From Actinomycetota bacterium (lineage in GTDB: Bacteria; Actinomycetota; Acidimicrobiia; Acidimicrobiales; Iamiaceae): a DNA stretch of 12,177 bases. The DNA lies in assembly GCA_018268545.1 (NCBI GenBank), contig JAFDWI010000069.1, positions 1 to 12,177 of the forward strand, written 5' to 3'. The position numbers and the translations under genes were made by a program. The number at the start of each line of letters is the position of its first letter. The stretch's first letter is position 1. Shown here piece by piece: positions 1 through 6,364 of this stretch. The notes beneath the pieces were generated by a model. The model saw only the letters and a program-made list of their open reading frames with translations, was not told where the DNA came from and did not search any database.

Positions 1-395
1 CCTCGCTCGTGCAGGCGGAGGCGGGGAATCCCGACGAGGCGCCCAAGATCGCCCGGGTGATCTACAACCGGCTCGCCGCCGGTCAGCCGCTCGGGATCGA
101 TGCGACGAGCCGCTACCTGTCGATCATCTCCGGCCGACCGGTCGACTTCGCGTCCCCGTCGCCGTACAACACGCGCCGCCGCCCGGGTCTCCCTCCGACG
201 CCGATCGCTGCGCCCGGCGACTTCGCCCTCGATGCGGCGGCTCATCCGGCCACGGGCAACTGGCTCTACTACGTGCGAAGCGTCCAGAACGACGCGCAGG
301 GCCGACCACAGCACATCTTCACGGCGTCGGCCCAGGAGTTCGAACGAGCGAAGAAGGCCTGCCACGACGCCGGCCTCGGTTGCGGTGCACCGTGA
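1..395 (+). CDS. mltG: Endolytic murein transglycosylase MltG, C-terminal part (5' truncated by window edge)
   Basis: MltG cleaves nascent peptidoglycan glycan strands next to the membrane and so helps set glycan length. Only the last ~130 residues are present, and the reading frame is open from base 3. The opening segment SLVQAEAGNP...IARVIYNRL matches the catalytic YceG/MltG block; the glutamate at bases 18-20 is in the position of the conserved catalytic Glu. Downstream are the family hallmarks SPYNTRRRPGLPPTPIAAPG and the AAAHPATGNWLYYV strand, followed by a short tail containing two cysteines. The N-terminal membrane anchor and LysM-like region lie upstream of the window. Its TGA overlaps the GTG of aroE in a GTGA arrangement, which implies translational coupling. 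The mltG-aroE pairing is standard in actinobacteria. The family call is firm. Confidence 0.93.
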   Translation, partial: SLVQAEAGNPDEAPKIARVIYNRLAAGQPLGIDATSRYLSIISGRPVDFASPSPYNTRRRPGLPPTPIAAPGDFALDAAAHPATGNWLYYVRSVQNDAQGRPQHIFTASAQEFERAKKACHDAGLGCGAP

Positions 396-1261
396 CGGTC
401 GACGGTCGGCTGCCCGCGGGGACGACGGCGGTGGCTGCGGTCGTCGGTGACCCGATCCGTCATTCGCTTTCGCCCGAGCTGTTCAACGCCGCGTTCCAGC
501 GGTGCGGGCTGGACTGGGTGTTCACGGCATTCGAGGTGCCCGCGCCCCGGATCGGTGACGCCGTCGCCGCGATGCGGGCGTTGCCGTTGCGTGGCCTGAG
601 CGTCACCATGCCCCACAAGGCGTCGGTCGTCGCACATCTCGACGGCCTGTCGCCGGTCGCCGCGCGGCTCGGCGCCGTGAACTGCATCGCCTGGGAGTCC
701 GACCGGCTCGTCGGCCATTCGACCGACGGCGCCGGACTGATCGACGCGTTGCGCCTCGACGTCGGATTCGAACCCGAGGGTGCGCGTTGTGTGGTCGTCG
801 GCGCGGGCGGCGCGGCGCGCGCCGCGGTCGCCGCGCTCGCCGATGCCGGAGCACGGCGGGTGGTCGTCGTCAACCGGACCGCGGCGCGAGCCCGTGTCGC
901 GGCGGGCCTCGCGGGTGATCGTGGCATGGTCGGAACGTCGGGAGCGTTCGCCGATGCGGAGTTGATCGTCAACGCGACACCGCTGGGGATGCACGGGTCC
1001 GCTCCGGCGGGCATGCCCGTCGACGTCGCATTGCTCTCACCGGGTCAGGTGCTGTTCGACATGGTCTACGACCCGCCGGTCACCCCCGTCGTCGCCGCGG
1101 CGCGTGAACAGGGTGTCGACGCCGTCGTCGGCATCGGCATGCTGGTCCATCAGGCGGCGCACGCCTTCTCGCTCTGGACGGGTGAGGCGGCGCCGGTCGA
1201 GGCGATGTCGCTCGCCGCGACCACCGAGTTGGCGCGTCGACACGACGCACGGGCCGAGTGA
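392..1261 (+). CDS. aroE: Shikimate dehydrogenase (NADP+)
   Basis: Reduces 3-dehydroshikimate to shikimate with NADPH, a cytosolic step of the chorismate pathway. With the GTG start at 392 the protein is 289 aa, normal for AroE. The substrate domain shows GDPIRHSLSP (residues 19-28, the two Ser that hold the substrate carboxylate), SVTMPHK with catalytic Lys76, and STDG with catalytic Asp112. The NADP domain has the glycine-rich VVGAGGAARAA (residues 135-145) and NRT (161-163) for the adenosine phosphate. NATPLGM, DMVYDPPVTP and GMLVHQAAHAF complete the C-terminal signature. The usual Asn of NTDG is Ser here; Asp is retained. I chose 392 because its GTGA overlaps the mltG stop. A TTG at 380 in the same frame would add four residues with no better support. 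Confidence 0.95.
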   Translation: MTVDGRLPAGTTAVAAVVGDPIRHSLSPELFNAAFQRCGLDWVFTAFEVPAPRIGDAVAAMRALPLRGLSVTMPHKASVVAHLDGLSPVAARLGAVNCIAWESDRLVGHSTDGAGLIDALRLDVGFEPEGARCVVVGAGGAARAAVAALADAGARRVVVVNRTAARARVAAGLAGDRGMVGTSGAFADAELIVNATPLGMHGSAPAGMPVDVALLSPGQVLFDMVYDPPVTPVVAAAREQGVDAVVGIGMLVHQAAHAFSLWTGEAAPVEAMSLAATTELARRHDARAE

Positions 1262-1284
1262 CCGGGTCGAGGATCGCGGGCCTC

Positions 1285-1290
1285 TACCAT
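1285..1290 (+). promoter_or_regulatory. Candidate -10 box (TACCAT) of the sugar cassette
   Basis: TACCAT fits the actinobacterial TANNNT -10 pattern and lies in the 64-bp gap after aroE. It sits 6 nt upstream of an ATG at 1297, so a transcript starting at the normal distance would begin at or next to that ATG (leaderless layout). No convincing -35 hexamer is seen 16-18 nt upstream. The resemblance to the boxes at 6351 and 7197 raises confidence, but this is a motif match only. Confidence 0.45.
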
Positions 1291-1296
1291 GAGGAA

Positions 1297-1329
1297 ATGG
1301 TCGGGTCCACTGGGAACGGTTCGCAGTGA
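1297..1329 (+). CDS. Possible 10-residue leader peptide, overlapping the acyltransferase start
   Basis: ATG at 1297 opens a 10-codon frame, MVGSTGNGSQ, that ends with TGA at 1327-1329. That stop overlaps the GTG start of the acyltransferase (1326-1328) in a GTGA junction, the same layout as the overlapping real gene pairs here. The ATG lies 6 nt after a TACCAT box, so it could be read as a leaderless start, with ribosomes then re-initiating at 1326, where no good Shine-Dalgarno sequence is visible. Leaderless short upstream ORFs are well known in mycobacteria. The peptide shows no run of one amino acid and no hairpin of attenuator type, so simple coupling is likelier than amino-acid sensing. 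A chance frame this short cannot be excluded. Confidence 0.35.
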   Translation: MVGSTGNGSQ

Positions 1330-1874
1330 GCATTCGTCGTTGGCTCGTCGAAGCACCGCCGTCGGCACGCTGGACCGTCGGCCGGATCGCGACCGCCGCG
1401 TTGTATCGGTCGTCCTTCGAATCGCTGGGGCGCGGGACGGTCATCGTGGCGCCGCGGATCCTGCGGGGGGTCGAGCGGATCTCGATCGGCGCGGACTGTT
1501 CGATCTACGAGGATGCCTGGCTCCAGGCCGAACCGGGTGGGCGGATCACGATCGGTGATCATGTCAACCTGTCACCGACCGTGCACGTCCATGCACTCGA
1601 TCCGATCTCGATCGGGGATCGTTGTGTCGTCGGTTCGGGGGCGTTGATCATCAGCGCCCGCCACGCGTACGACGACCGCCACGCGATCGAGGGGACCGGG
1701 CCGATCGTGATCGGCGACGACGTGTTTCTCGGCGAGCGTGCCACGATCCTCGGCGGGGTCCGGATCGGCGACGGCGCGACCGTGGCCGCCGCGACGGTCG
1801 TGACCAAGGACGTGCCCGCGGGGGCGATCGTCGCGGGTGTTCCCGGCCAACCGCTGCACCCGGAGGCGGTGTGA
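1326..1874 (+). CDS. Left-handed beta-helix (hexapeptide-repeat) acyltransferase
   Basis: A 182-aa cytosolic transferase of the NodL/maltose acetyltransferase/WcaF type (LbH-XAT superfamily), expected to move an acetyl or other acyl group from CoA to a sugar. After a ~35-residue N-terminal region come hexapeptide turns, e.g. ISIGADCSIYEDA, ITIGDHVNLS, ISIGDRCVVGSGALI and IVIGDDVFLGERATILGGVRIGDGATVAA. His113 in SARHAYDD is the likely general base, and the C-terminal VVTKDVPAGAIVAGVPGQP (VAGVPG at 169-174) is the classic end of the family. The start is GTG at 1326 with a poor ribosome site; the short upstream frame overlapping it may supply ribosomes. It is the first gene of a sugar cassette and its stop overlaps the epimerase start (GTGA 1871-1874). 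The acceptor cannot be deduced; an acylated deoxysugar is plausible from context. Confidence 0.85.
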   Translation: MSIRRWLVEAPPSARWTVGRIATAALYRSSFESLGRGTVIVAPRILRGVERISIGADCSIYEDAWLQAEPGGRITIGDHVNLSPTVHVHALDPISIGDRCVVGSGALIISARHAYDDRHAIEGTGPIVIGDDVFLGERATILGGVRIGDGATVAAATVVTKDVPAGAIVAGVPGQPLHPEAV

Positions 1875-2932
1875 GGAGTGTCCTGGTCACGGGGGGCGCC
1901 GGCTTCATCGGGACCGCGCTGATCGCTTCGCTCATGGCCGACGACATCGATGTCGTCGTCGTCGACGACCTGAGGCCCCAGATCCACCACGACCCCGACG
2001 AGGTCCGGGCACGCCTCGGATCGGTGCTGCGGGAAGCGGATGTCCGCGACGAACGGTTCTGGCGAGGGCTGCCCTCGGTGGACGCGGTGGTGCATCTGGC
2101 TGCCGAGACCGGTGTCGGCCAGTCGATGTACGAGGTCGACCGTTATCGGAGCGTGAACGTCGACGGAACGAGGAACGCGGCGCACTTCGCGGCCGACCAC
2201 GACGTGCCGATCGTGTTCTTCAGTTCACGTGCGGTCTACGGCGAGGGGCGCTGGGACTGCGGCGCTCACGGGCCTCACACCAGCAGTCGGTGTTGCCGCG
2301 ACGCGCAGCCGGCGGCATCCCGAGAGACAGATCCCGTCGCACCCGTGTCGATCTACGGCGAGACCAAGGCCGCCGCGGAGCGGTTGTTCCAGGACGGCGC
2401 GGCCGGCGACGTGCCGGTGTCGATCGTTCGACCGCAGAACGTCATCGGCGAAGGGCAGAGCCTGCACAACCCCTACACCGGTGTCCTCGCTGCATTTCTC
2501 GCGTGTCTGCGCGAAGGTCTCCCGGTGCAGGTGTACGGCGACGGCCACCAGACCCGTGACTTCGTGCACGTGTCCGACGTCGTCGCCGCGACGCGGATGC
2601 TGCTCGAACGGCGACCTTCGACCACCGATGTCCTCACGGTCAACCTCGGGAGCGGGCGACGCACGACGCTCGTCGAGTTGGCCGACCTCGCGATCGCCGG
2701 CGCACCCGACGGTGGGACCATGGAGTTCGTCGACGTCCATCGGGCCGGAGACATCGAGCACGCCTGCGCCGAGGTGACCTGGGCGCGCGAATGCGGGTTG
2801 CCCACACCGGGCGTCACCGTCGACGACGCCGTTGCACGGTTCGTCGCGGATGGCTGGACACGCCAGGGTGCGCCCGCGGCTGCCTGGGAGGATGCACTGG
2901 GGCTGTTGCGGCTCCGGGGACTCGCGAAATGA
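1871..2932 (+). CDS. NAD-dependent sugar-nucleotide epimerase/dehydratase, dTDP-L-rhamnose 4-epimerase-like
   Basis: A 353-aa extended short-chain dehydrogenase. The start GTG at 1871 overlaps the previous stop and places the NAD motif TGGAGFIG at residues 7-14, followed by the acidic ribose-binding DD. The catalytic set is visible: SSRAVYGEG with Ser118/Ser119, then Tyr162-x3-Lys166 in IYGETK. IVRPQNVIGEGQ, YGDGHQTRDFVHVSDVV and a C-terminal capping region follow the standard order. Between the Ser motif and the Tyr motif lies an insertion with Cys130, His133, His136, Cys141 and Cys142. From memory, some annotated dTDP-L-rhamnose 4-epimerases carry a Cys-rich, zinc-ribbon-like insert at this place, so that substrate is my best guess, but UDP-hexose epimerase or 4,6-dehydratase activity is not excluded. 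It should supply the activated sugar for the two downstream transferases. Its stop overlaps the next start (ATGA 2929-2932). Confidence 0.88.
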   Translation: MRSVLVTGGAGFIGTALIASLMADDIDVVVVDDLRPQIHHDPDEVRARLGSVLREADVRDERFWRGLPSVDAVVHLAAETGVGQSMYEVDRYRSVNVDGTRNAAHFAADHDVPIVFFSSRAVYGEGRWDCGAHGPHTSSRCCRDAQPAASRETDPVAPVSIYGETKAAAERLFQDGAAGDVPVSIVRPQNVIGEGQSLHNPYTGVLAAFLACLREGLPVQVYGDGHQTRDFVHVSDVVAATRMLLERRPSTTDVLTVNLGSGRRTTLVELADLAIAGAPDGGTMEFVDVHRAGDIEHACAEVTWARECGLPTPGVTVDDAVARFVADGWTRQGAPAAAWEDALGLLRLRGLAK

Positions 2933-3939
2933 AACCGGAGCGGCACGTTCTGCTCATCTCCCCGGTGTTCCACGGATACTGGGAGGGCGTGGTGCGCGGG
3001 TTGCGCTCCAACGGCTATCGCGTGACCACGTGGCGCTACGACGAGCGCCCGACTTTGGCGGCGAAGCTCCGTGGCAAGGTGCTCTACGACGGCATGGATC
3101 GGATCACCGACGGCGGCGGTACGGCCCGCCAGGAGCGCGAGGTGAGCGACGCCGGGATCCGTGTCCTCGGCGATGCCGAACCCGACATCGTGATCGTGAT
3201 CAAGGGGGATCAGTTCGACGACCGGTTCTGGGACGCGCTGGCGGACCTGGGTGTCCCGTCGCTCGTGTGGCTCTATGACGAGATCCGGCGGATGCGGTGG
3301 TCGGTCGATCGCCTCGCGCAGCATCGGATTGTCTCGTATTCGCCGTTGGATGTGGCGGCGATGCGAGCGAGCGGAATCGACGCGACCCTCGTCCACGATG
3401 CGTTCGACCCGGGATGCGTCGGTCCGACCGTACCGTCCGATGACGTGTTGTTCATCGGCGCGCGGTACCCGCATCGAACCGAGACGCTGCTCGAACTCCA
3501 TCGCAGAGGCCTCCCGATCCGTGTCGTCGGACGTGACTGGTCGCGTCGTTGGACCGATCGGCTGCGAACGCTGTCGTGGGAACGACCGGACCTCCCGTCG
3601 GGCCCACCGGTGCCGCGATCGGTCGCGGTGGGGATGATGGCGGGCGCGTTCGTGTCGTTGAACCTGCACGAGAACCAGGACGGCTTCACGATGCGAACCT
3701 TCGAATCAGCCGGCGTCGGCGGCGTGCAGGTGATCGACCGGGCCGATGTGGAGTCGTTGTACGAACCCGGACGCGAGATCCTCGTCGCGACCAACGTCGA
3801 CGAAATGGTCGACGTGGTGGGCCGAATCGCGCGGGAACCGGCATGGGCCGCGCGGATCGCGGCGGCCGGCAAGGTACGGACCCTCGCCGAGCACACGTTC
3901 GCGCACCGTATCCGGACGCTGGAACCGCTGTGGGCCTGA
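2929..3939 (+). CDS. CgeB-like glycosyltransferase (Glyco_trans_1_2 type)
   Basis: A 336-aa soluble GT-B-fold transferase. The ATG at 2929 overlaps the epimerase stop as ATGA. The N-terminal Rossmann half begins RHVLLISPVFHGYWEGVVRGL, a nucleotide-free half typical of the CgeB/spore-maturation glycosyltransferase group. PDIVIVIKGDQ and VPSLVWLYDE are the following core strands. The C-terminal half carries SLNLHENQDGFTMRTFESAG (N245 to G262), in which Glu259 corresponds to the conserved donor-binding glutamate of GT4-like enzymes. The family end follows: LYEPGREILVATNVDEMV, then a helix with AGKVRTLAEHTFAHR. No membrane segment or signal peptide is seen. Donor and acceptor are unknown; the epimerase product upstream is the natural donor candidate. 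CgeB-like proteins occur in glycan and flagellin or surface-layer modification loci, so a surface target is likely. Confidence 0.85.
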   Translation: MKPERHVLLISPVFHGYWEGVVRGLRSNGYRVTTWRYDERPTLAAKLRGKVLYDGMDRITDGGGTARQEREVSDAGIRVLGDAEPDIVIVIKGDQFDDRFWDALADLGVPSLVWLYDEIRRMRWSVDRLAQHRIVSYSPLDVAAMRASGIDATLVHDAFDPGCVGPTVPSDDVLFIGARYPHRTETLLELHRRGLPIRVVGRDWSRRWTDRLRTLSWERPDLPSGPPVPRSVAVGMMAGAFVSLNLHENQDGFTMRTFESAGVGGVQVIDRADVESLYEPGREILVATNVDEMVDVVGRIAREPAWAARIAAAGKVRTLAEHTFAHRIRTLEPLWA

Positions 3940-3953
3940 TCCACCCGGTCGAC

Positions 3954-4976
3954 ATGGCCGCGTACCAACGTGACGCCGCGGCCCGCCGACCCCTGCATCG
4001 TGTGCGACGGCTCCGTGCGCTGCTCGGTCTCGCGCCGGGTGACCAGCCGCTGTGGATGATCCGGGGGGGCGAGCGACCCGATGTGCTCGTGGCGTACGAC
4101 GCCCGATCACCGTCGGTGGACGCCGCCGTCGGCAGTGTCCTCGCATGGCTCGACACCGCGCGCGTCGCGGTGCTGTCACCGTTCCCCTTCGAGGACGGGT
4201 CGCCGTTCCAGGGTGCGCAGGCGCAGCCGATCCAGACGATCGGGTCCGTCGATGCACTGCAGAAGGCCGCACCCGGGATCCGGGTCGTGGTCAGCACCGG
4301 CGGTCATGTCCCGGCCGGAGCGTACGCGCACGAACTCGCGGTACGGCTCGGTGTGCCTGGGATCGTCGTCCAGCACGGGATGCTGCTGCCCCAGATGGCG
4401 CCGTTGCCGCCGGGGGTGCATCTGGCGGCGTGGTCGGAACAAGATGCGGCGTTCTGGTGTGCGGGACGTGGCGACGTCGAGTGGACCGTCGTGGGAAGTG
4501 AGTTGCTGGCGCGTGCCGACGCCGTCGACGTCGGTGAGGTTGCGGTCGACTCGACGCCGGTGTTCTGCGGTGCGATGCACGGCACGGAACTGATGCGGCG
4601 TGAAACCGAACGGATCGCTCGGACGTTCTGTCGGGCCACGGGCGCGGCGTACCGTCCGCACCCCGCCGAGACCGATGTCGTGTCGAGGGCGACCCATCTG
4701 GCGTGGCGCCGCCTCGGCATTCCCTTCGTCTCGTCCACGAAGCCACTGGTCGAACTGGGCACCCCGGTCGTTGCCGTCTGGTCGACCAGCGTGTTGGAAG
4801 CTGCGACGGCGGGTATCCCGGCGTGGGTGTACCACCCGGATCCGCCCACGTGGCTCACCGAGGTCTGGCGGCGCTACGGGCTTTCGCCGTGGGGGTCGGA
4901 TCCGACACCGGCGTCGAGTTGCGGTGCGGGAGTTCCGGCCCGGCAGTTGGCCGACCTGGTGCGCTCGTATCTGTGA
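3954..4976 (+). CDS. Probable GT-B-fold transferase of unknown specificity
   Basis: I cannot assign this 340-aa protein to a named family. The order of strands and motifs looks like a GT-B transferase of the capsule/polysialyltransferase/glycerophosphotransferase kind. There is an N-terminal half with DVLVAYDARSP and VRVAVLSPF-like strands, then VPGIVVQHG (Q140-H141-G142) and HLAAWSEQDAAFW. The C-terminal half has an RPHP motif (R234 to P237, followed by Ala-Glu) and VVAVWSTSVLEAATAGIPAWVYHP (Trp276 to Glu282 inside it). HP-type motifs bind the donor phosphate in bacterial sialyltransferase-like enzymes. No membrane segment is seen. The start is uncertain: ATG 3954 leaves a 14-nt gap, while GTG 3930 in the same frame overlaps the previous gene by 10 nt, adds 8 residues and has GGAA 5 nt upstream. 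Its TGA lies at the edge of a 156-bp palindrome. As last gene of the sugar cassette it probably adds a sugar or sugar-phosphate unit. Confidence 0.6.
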   Translation: MAAYQRDAAARRPLHRVRRLRALLGLAPGDQPLWMIRGGERPDVLVAYDARSPSVDAAVGSVLAWLDTARVAVLSPFPFEDGSPFQGAQAQPIQTIGSVDALQKAAPGIRVVVSTGGHVPAGAYAHELAVRLGVPGIVVQHGMLLPQMAPLPPGVHLAAWSEQDAAFWCAGRGDVEWTVVGSELLARADAVDVGEVAVDSTPVFCGAMHGTELMRRETERIARTFCRATGAAYRPHPAETDVVSRATHLAWRRLGIPFVSSTKPLVELGTPVVAVWSTSVLEAATAGIPAWVYHPDPPTWLTEVWRRYGLSPWGSDPTPASSCGAGVPARQLADLVRSYL

Positions 4977-5130
4977 GGCTGTCGCCAAAATCATGCCCGC
5001 TCAGAGCCGATGTGGACTCGTTCTGCCTGCGTCCTCGTCCTCGTCGCACTGTGTGTGCGCCTTCGTCCTGCGTCCTTGGCAGCACTTCGCCACACCGCCA
5101 CTGACCTGGGCGGACTTCAGCGACAGCCTC
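4975..5130. repeat. 156-bp imperfect palindrome (long hairpin or MITE-like element)
   Basis: The arms 4975-5027 and 5078-5130 are inverted copies of each other. The outer 11 bases match perfectly (GAGGCTGTCGC against GCGACAGCCTC), and over 53 ungapped positions I count 37 matches. The centre holds a small hairpin, CGCAC-TGTGT-GTGCG at 5045-5059, whose midpoint coincides with that of the whole element. A 10-base direct repeat, CCTGCGTCCT, occurs at 5026-5035 and 5067-5076. TGT stands immediately outside both ends and may be a 3-bp target duplication. The left end starts inside the stop codon of the upstream gene. It could be a small mobile element remnant, a structured RNA, or a transcription-ending hairpin; no U tract follows. 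Confidence 0.5.
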
Positions 5131-5309
5131 TGTGATGGGTCGAAGGCCCCAACGCCGCGTGGGACCCTTGAAGCGCGAACCGGACTGCCGATAGAGACGC
5201 GGGACACGAGCCCCGCGGTCGTCCTCGCCCGCGCGGAAGTCGATCCCGTTCGAACGATCACCGACGGGCCGGTGCACGATTGCCGGTCCGAACCGTCAGG
5301 GAGACTGCC
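4977..5309. other. 333-bp spacer between sugar cassette and DUF4388 gene
   Basis: I see no credible gene here. The first part is the palindrome described separately. The rest (5131-5309) contains possible short hairpins, including a 6-bp stem at 5198-5203/5212-5217 with an 8-nt loop, and a weak one with stem 5263-5267/5293-5297 just before the ribosome site of the next gene. A 106-codon + strand frame (ATG 4993 to TGA 5313) crosses the whole spacer, but its base use is nearly flat over the three codon positions (about 63% G+C at position 2 and 73% at position 3 by my count), unlike the real genes around it. No clear promoter box was found for the DUF4388 gene. Confidence 0.6.
5298..5303 (+). 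promoter_or_regulatory. Ribosome binding site that fixes the DUF4388 start
   Basis: AGGGAG stands 6 nt before the GTG at 5310 and is the only good Shine-Dalgarno match near the beginning of this frame. It decides for 5310 over upstream in-frame non-ATG starts such as the one at 5280. Confidence 0.65.
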
Positions 5310-6299
5310 GTGACACTCCAAGGAACACTCGACACCTTCGCCCTGCCGGATGTGTTGCGCCTGCTCGCGACGACGAGGAAGACGGGCCGGCTCGTGGTCA
5401 AGGGCACCGAAGGGGACGGCAGTCTCTATCTGGACGAAGGTGGCGTCGTCGGCGGGGAGACGTCGCTCGCACCGACCGACGAATCACACGAGGTGCTCTT
5501 CGAGTTGTTGCGTGTCGAGGGCGGATCCTTCGTCTTCGAACAAGACGCCACCTCCGACGCGGCGGGAGACACCGTCGAGGTCGAGGCGCTCATCGAAGCG
5601 GCCGAAACGGCGCACGCCGAGTGGCAGGATCTGTCCACCGTCGTCCCCTCCCTCGATGTCGGTGTGGTCCTCGTCGAGGATCTTCCGGTGGAATCGACCA
5701 CGGTCGACCGTGACCGTTGGCGCCTCATCGTCGCGATCGGTGGTGGGACGACGGTACGGGCGCTGGGTGGGGCCCTCGGGCTGAAGGAGTTGCCGATCCT
5801 CCGGGCGACCCGCGCCCTGATCGACGACGGCCTCGGCGAGATCGTCGAAGGGATCGAGGTCGTTCGACCGCCGGTCGACGCGAACCCGCTCGAGGTCACC
5901 GATACCGTTGCGGCCCCCGAAGGTGACATCTTCGACGACCGCGGGTATGCCGACGGCGGGCCCTTCGGCGACGACGGTGACGACCTGTCGGGCGGTTCGT
6001 CGTTGCCGTCGCTCGACGACGAGACCGATGCGGTCGACCTGTTCGAGGGGTCGGCCGGCGTGCTGCCCGAGCCTCTTCCGGACGGATCGGTCGGCGCGGT
6101 GGGGCCGAGCCTTTCGCCCGACGAGGCGGCGACGCTCGAGAAGCAGATCGAGTCGTTGGCACCGGAACACCGTGCGCTCGTCGAACAGGCTGCCGAGAGC
6201 AATGATCCGAATGCGGCGGCCGACCTGTTGGCGTCGATCCCTGAAGGTTCGATCGACGGTGACCTGATGCGCCGCTTCCTGGGGGCCGCCGGCGGCTGA
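5310..6299 (+). CDS. DUF4388 domain protein with acidic linker
   Basis: A 329-aa cytosolic protein of unknown function. The N-terminal ~100 residues are a DUF4388 (PatA N-terminal-like) domain: LQGTLDTFALPDVLRLLATTRKTGRL, then LYLDEGGVVGGE and LFELLRVEGGSFVFE. Residues ~125-190 (DRDRWRLIVAIGGGTTVRAL, then LRATRALIDDGLGEIV) look like the winged-helix segment often attached to it. Residues ~190-250 are a Asp/Gly/Ser-rich, low-complexity acidic linker (FDDRGYADGGPFGDDGDD). The last ~60 residues are predicted helical (PDEAATLEKQIESLAPEHRALVEQ), a possible interaction tail. DUF4388 proteins are found with two-component, gliding and type IV pilus genes in other bacteria; here a prepilin peptidase follows 65 bp downstream, which fits a pilus or surface-regulation role by context only. 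No catalytic residues or membrane segments are seen. Confidence 0.8.
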   Translation: MTLQGTLDTFALPDVLRLLATTRKTGRLVVKGTEGDGSLYLDEGGVVGGETSLAPTDESHEVLFELLRVEGGSFVFEQDATSDAAGDTVEVEALIEAAETAHAEWQDLSTVVPSLDVGVVLVEDLPVESTTVDRDRWRLIVAIGGGTTVRALGGALGLKELPILRATRALIDDGLGEIVEGIEVVRPPVDANPLEVTDTVAAPEGDIFDDRGYADGGPFGDDGDDLSGGSSLPSLDDETDAVDLFEGSAGVLPEPLPDGSVGAVGPSLSPDEAATLEKQIESLAPEHRALVEQAAESNDPNAAADLLASIPEGSIDGDLMRRFLGAAGG

Positions 6300-6350
6300 T
6301 TCCGCCCGATCCCGGCGGTTCCGCTCCCTCGGATCCGCGGTGAGGGCTCC

Positions 6351-6356
6351 TAGGAT
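6351..6356 (+). promoter_or_regulatory. Candidate leaderless-type -10 box (TAGGAT) of the prepilin peptidase gene
   Basis: TAGGAT matches TANNNT and ends 8 nt before ATG 6365, so transcription would begin at about the start codon. No Shine-Dalgarno sequence is present in front of this ATG, which agrees with leaderless translation. The -35 region is not recognisable. Confidence 0.5.
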
Positions 6357-6364
6357 CACCGACG

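Noticed and set aside
380..391. TTG at 380 as the aroE start
   Set aside because: It would add only four residues that are not part of the fold; GTG 392 gives the GTGA overlap seen at other junctions.
2473..3669. Long minus-strand open frame opposite the epimerase and CgeB-like genes
   Set aside because: Same antisense-shadow composition, and the plus-strand genes have clear family motifs over the whole interval.
4975..5130. Integron attC site
   Set aside because: The size and imperfect inverted symmetry suggested it, but the ends lack the RYYYAAC and GTTRRRY core sequences and there is no neighbouring integrase or cassette array.
5249..5280. TTCGAA and CACGAT as a promoter for the DUF4388 gene
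   Set aside because: The spacer would be 20 bp and both hexamers are poor matches.
4993..5313. 106-codon + strand ORF across the spacer, with its stop overlapping the DUF4388 GTG as GTGA
   Set aside because: Codon-position base use is almost flat, it reads straight through both arms of the palindrome, and the protein resembles nothing I know. The GTGA overlap is intriguing but not enough.
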